Assembly (NCBI GenBank): GCA_905183005.1
Contig: CAJJDO010000032.1
Span: 372,001-436,000 of the forward strand
Direction: 5' to 3'
Length of the DNA: 64,000 bases
From: Paramecium pentaurelia
Taxonomy: Eukaryota; Ciliophora; Oligohymenophorea; Peniculida; Parameciidae
In this document: piece by piece, positions 63,492 through 64,000 of the stretch
Layout: each line of letters starts with the position of its first letter
Numbering within the stretch: position 1 is the stretch's first letter
Program-made: the position numbers and the translations under genes
Notes under the pieces: model-generated
Seen by the model: only the letters and a program-made list of their open reading frames with translations
What the model was told of the DNA's origin: nothing
Database searches by the model: none

Positions 63492-64000
63492 TCATTTTTA
63501 TTTTGGAAAATATTTTTTCACAATTTCTTCAATGTCATTAAATTTTTATTCCTAGTTATCTTTAGACTCAATGTACCAATAAATATCATCAGGAGTAATT
63601 ATTTGTTACTCATAACGTTTGATGTTTTTAAAAATATATTTCATATTTTCAAAAGAAAATATTTTATTGATGAGTCTACAATACAAAATCTTTAAAATTA
63701 TTTTACTGTATTCTAATTAGGATGAACGATCATTAATTTTATTTTTGAAAAATTGAAATATGTCATTGATAAGCATCTTAAATTCTGTAAACCATTCTTC
63801 TTATTATTTATCATTAATTAATTAATTCTAATTATCATAATATAATTTTACTTTATTTTCGCTATTAATTAATTATTGGTTTTCACAATCATCGTTGTTA
63901 TTCTCTGAGTTTTCTTGAGTATTTTAGTAGTTTTCAGCATAGAATAGATATAACGAATCTTTACTTTAATCTTGTTCAAAATAAATCTTCTCACCGATTA
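63492..64000 (-). CDS. Hypothetical protein, 5' end beyond the window
   Basis: Frame open from the right edge to TGA at 63492-63494, about 168 residues, no start codon inside the window. Acidic first part (ENYQNTQENSENNNDD), then a more regular helical part (EEWFTEFKMLINDIFQFF, CRLINKIFSFENMKYIF, TPDDIYWYIESKDNQE). No domain recognised. Confidence 0.6.

Noticed and set aside
1..64000. CRISPR arrays, bacterial operons, ribosome binding sites
   Set aside because: No spaced direct repeats, and the genetic code and introns are those of a ciliate nucleus.
1..64000. tRNA or rRNA genes
   Set aside because: I did not find a convincing cloverleaf with A and B boxes by eye; a tRNA scan would be needed to exclude them.

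Overview
The window is ciliate nuclear DNA, most likely from Paramecium. Genes read through only if TAA and TAG mean glutamine and TGA is the sole stop. Almost every gene is cut by tiny GT..AG introns of about 21-35 nt (mostly GTA...TAG, 22-30 nt). The DNA is very AT-rich and genes are tightly packed on both strands. All gene models below were read by hand with that code. Intron coordinates are stated so they can be checked, and most resulting CDS lengths are exact multiples of three.

Layout. 1-1143 holds no gene I can see. 1144-8732 (+): a calcium-dependent protein kinase, a RAP-domain (probably mitochondrial) protein, and an FKBP-TPR-cyclophilin fusion. 9128-20619 (-): CYB5D1-like ciliary protein, pepsin-like aspartyl protease, IQ-motif coiled-coil protein, NEK kinase, a small Ser/Lys/Gln-rich protein, and the splicing helicase PRP16/DHX38. 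20718-36311 (+): amino-acid permease, a two-TM (Pex13-like?) protein, S49 peptidase, ULK-like kinase, double-PX protein, CFAP77-like protein, taxilin-like coiled coil, a hypothetical, a multi-PHD chromatin reader, and an ankyrin protein. 36510-48758: near-identical copies of a peroxisomal-type (ABCD) half-transporter, two complete and two partial. One is cut at a single N, another starts after a 110-N gap. They are interleaved with a 5.5 kb segment carrying decayed non-LTR retrotransposon sequence. 49115-54884: two polycystin-2-like channels, head to head, with start codons 25 bp apart. 55076-59294 (-): two hypotheticals and a PX/START-like lipid-binding protein with an in-frame TGA. 59643-62647 (+): EF-hand kinase, a second kinase with a frame problem, and a 72-aa acidic protein. 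63119-64000 (-): a small ORF and the 3' part of another gene.

Functional picture. There is no operon logic, as expected in a eukaryote. Ciliary and calcium functions recur, though: CYB5D1, CFAP77, NEK, two EF-hand kinases, an IQ protein and two polycystins. Five protein kinases lie in 64 kb, two of them with a changed HRD motif.

Most of the window looks like a compact somatic (macronuclear) genome. The repeat-bearing ABC block is the exception and may reflect real amplification, imprecise elimination of germline DNA, or an assembly loop.
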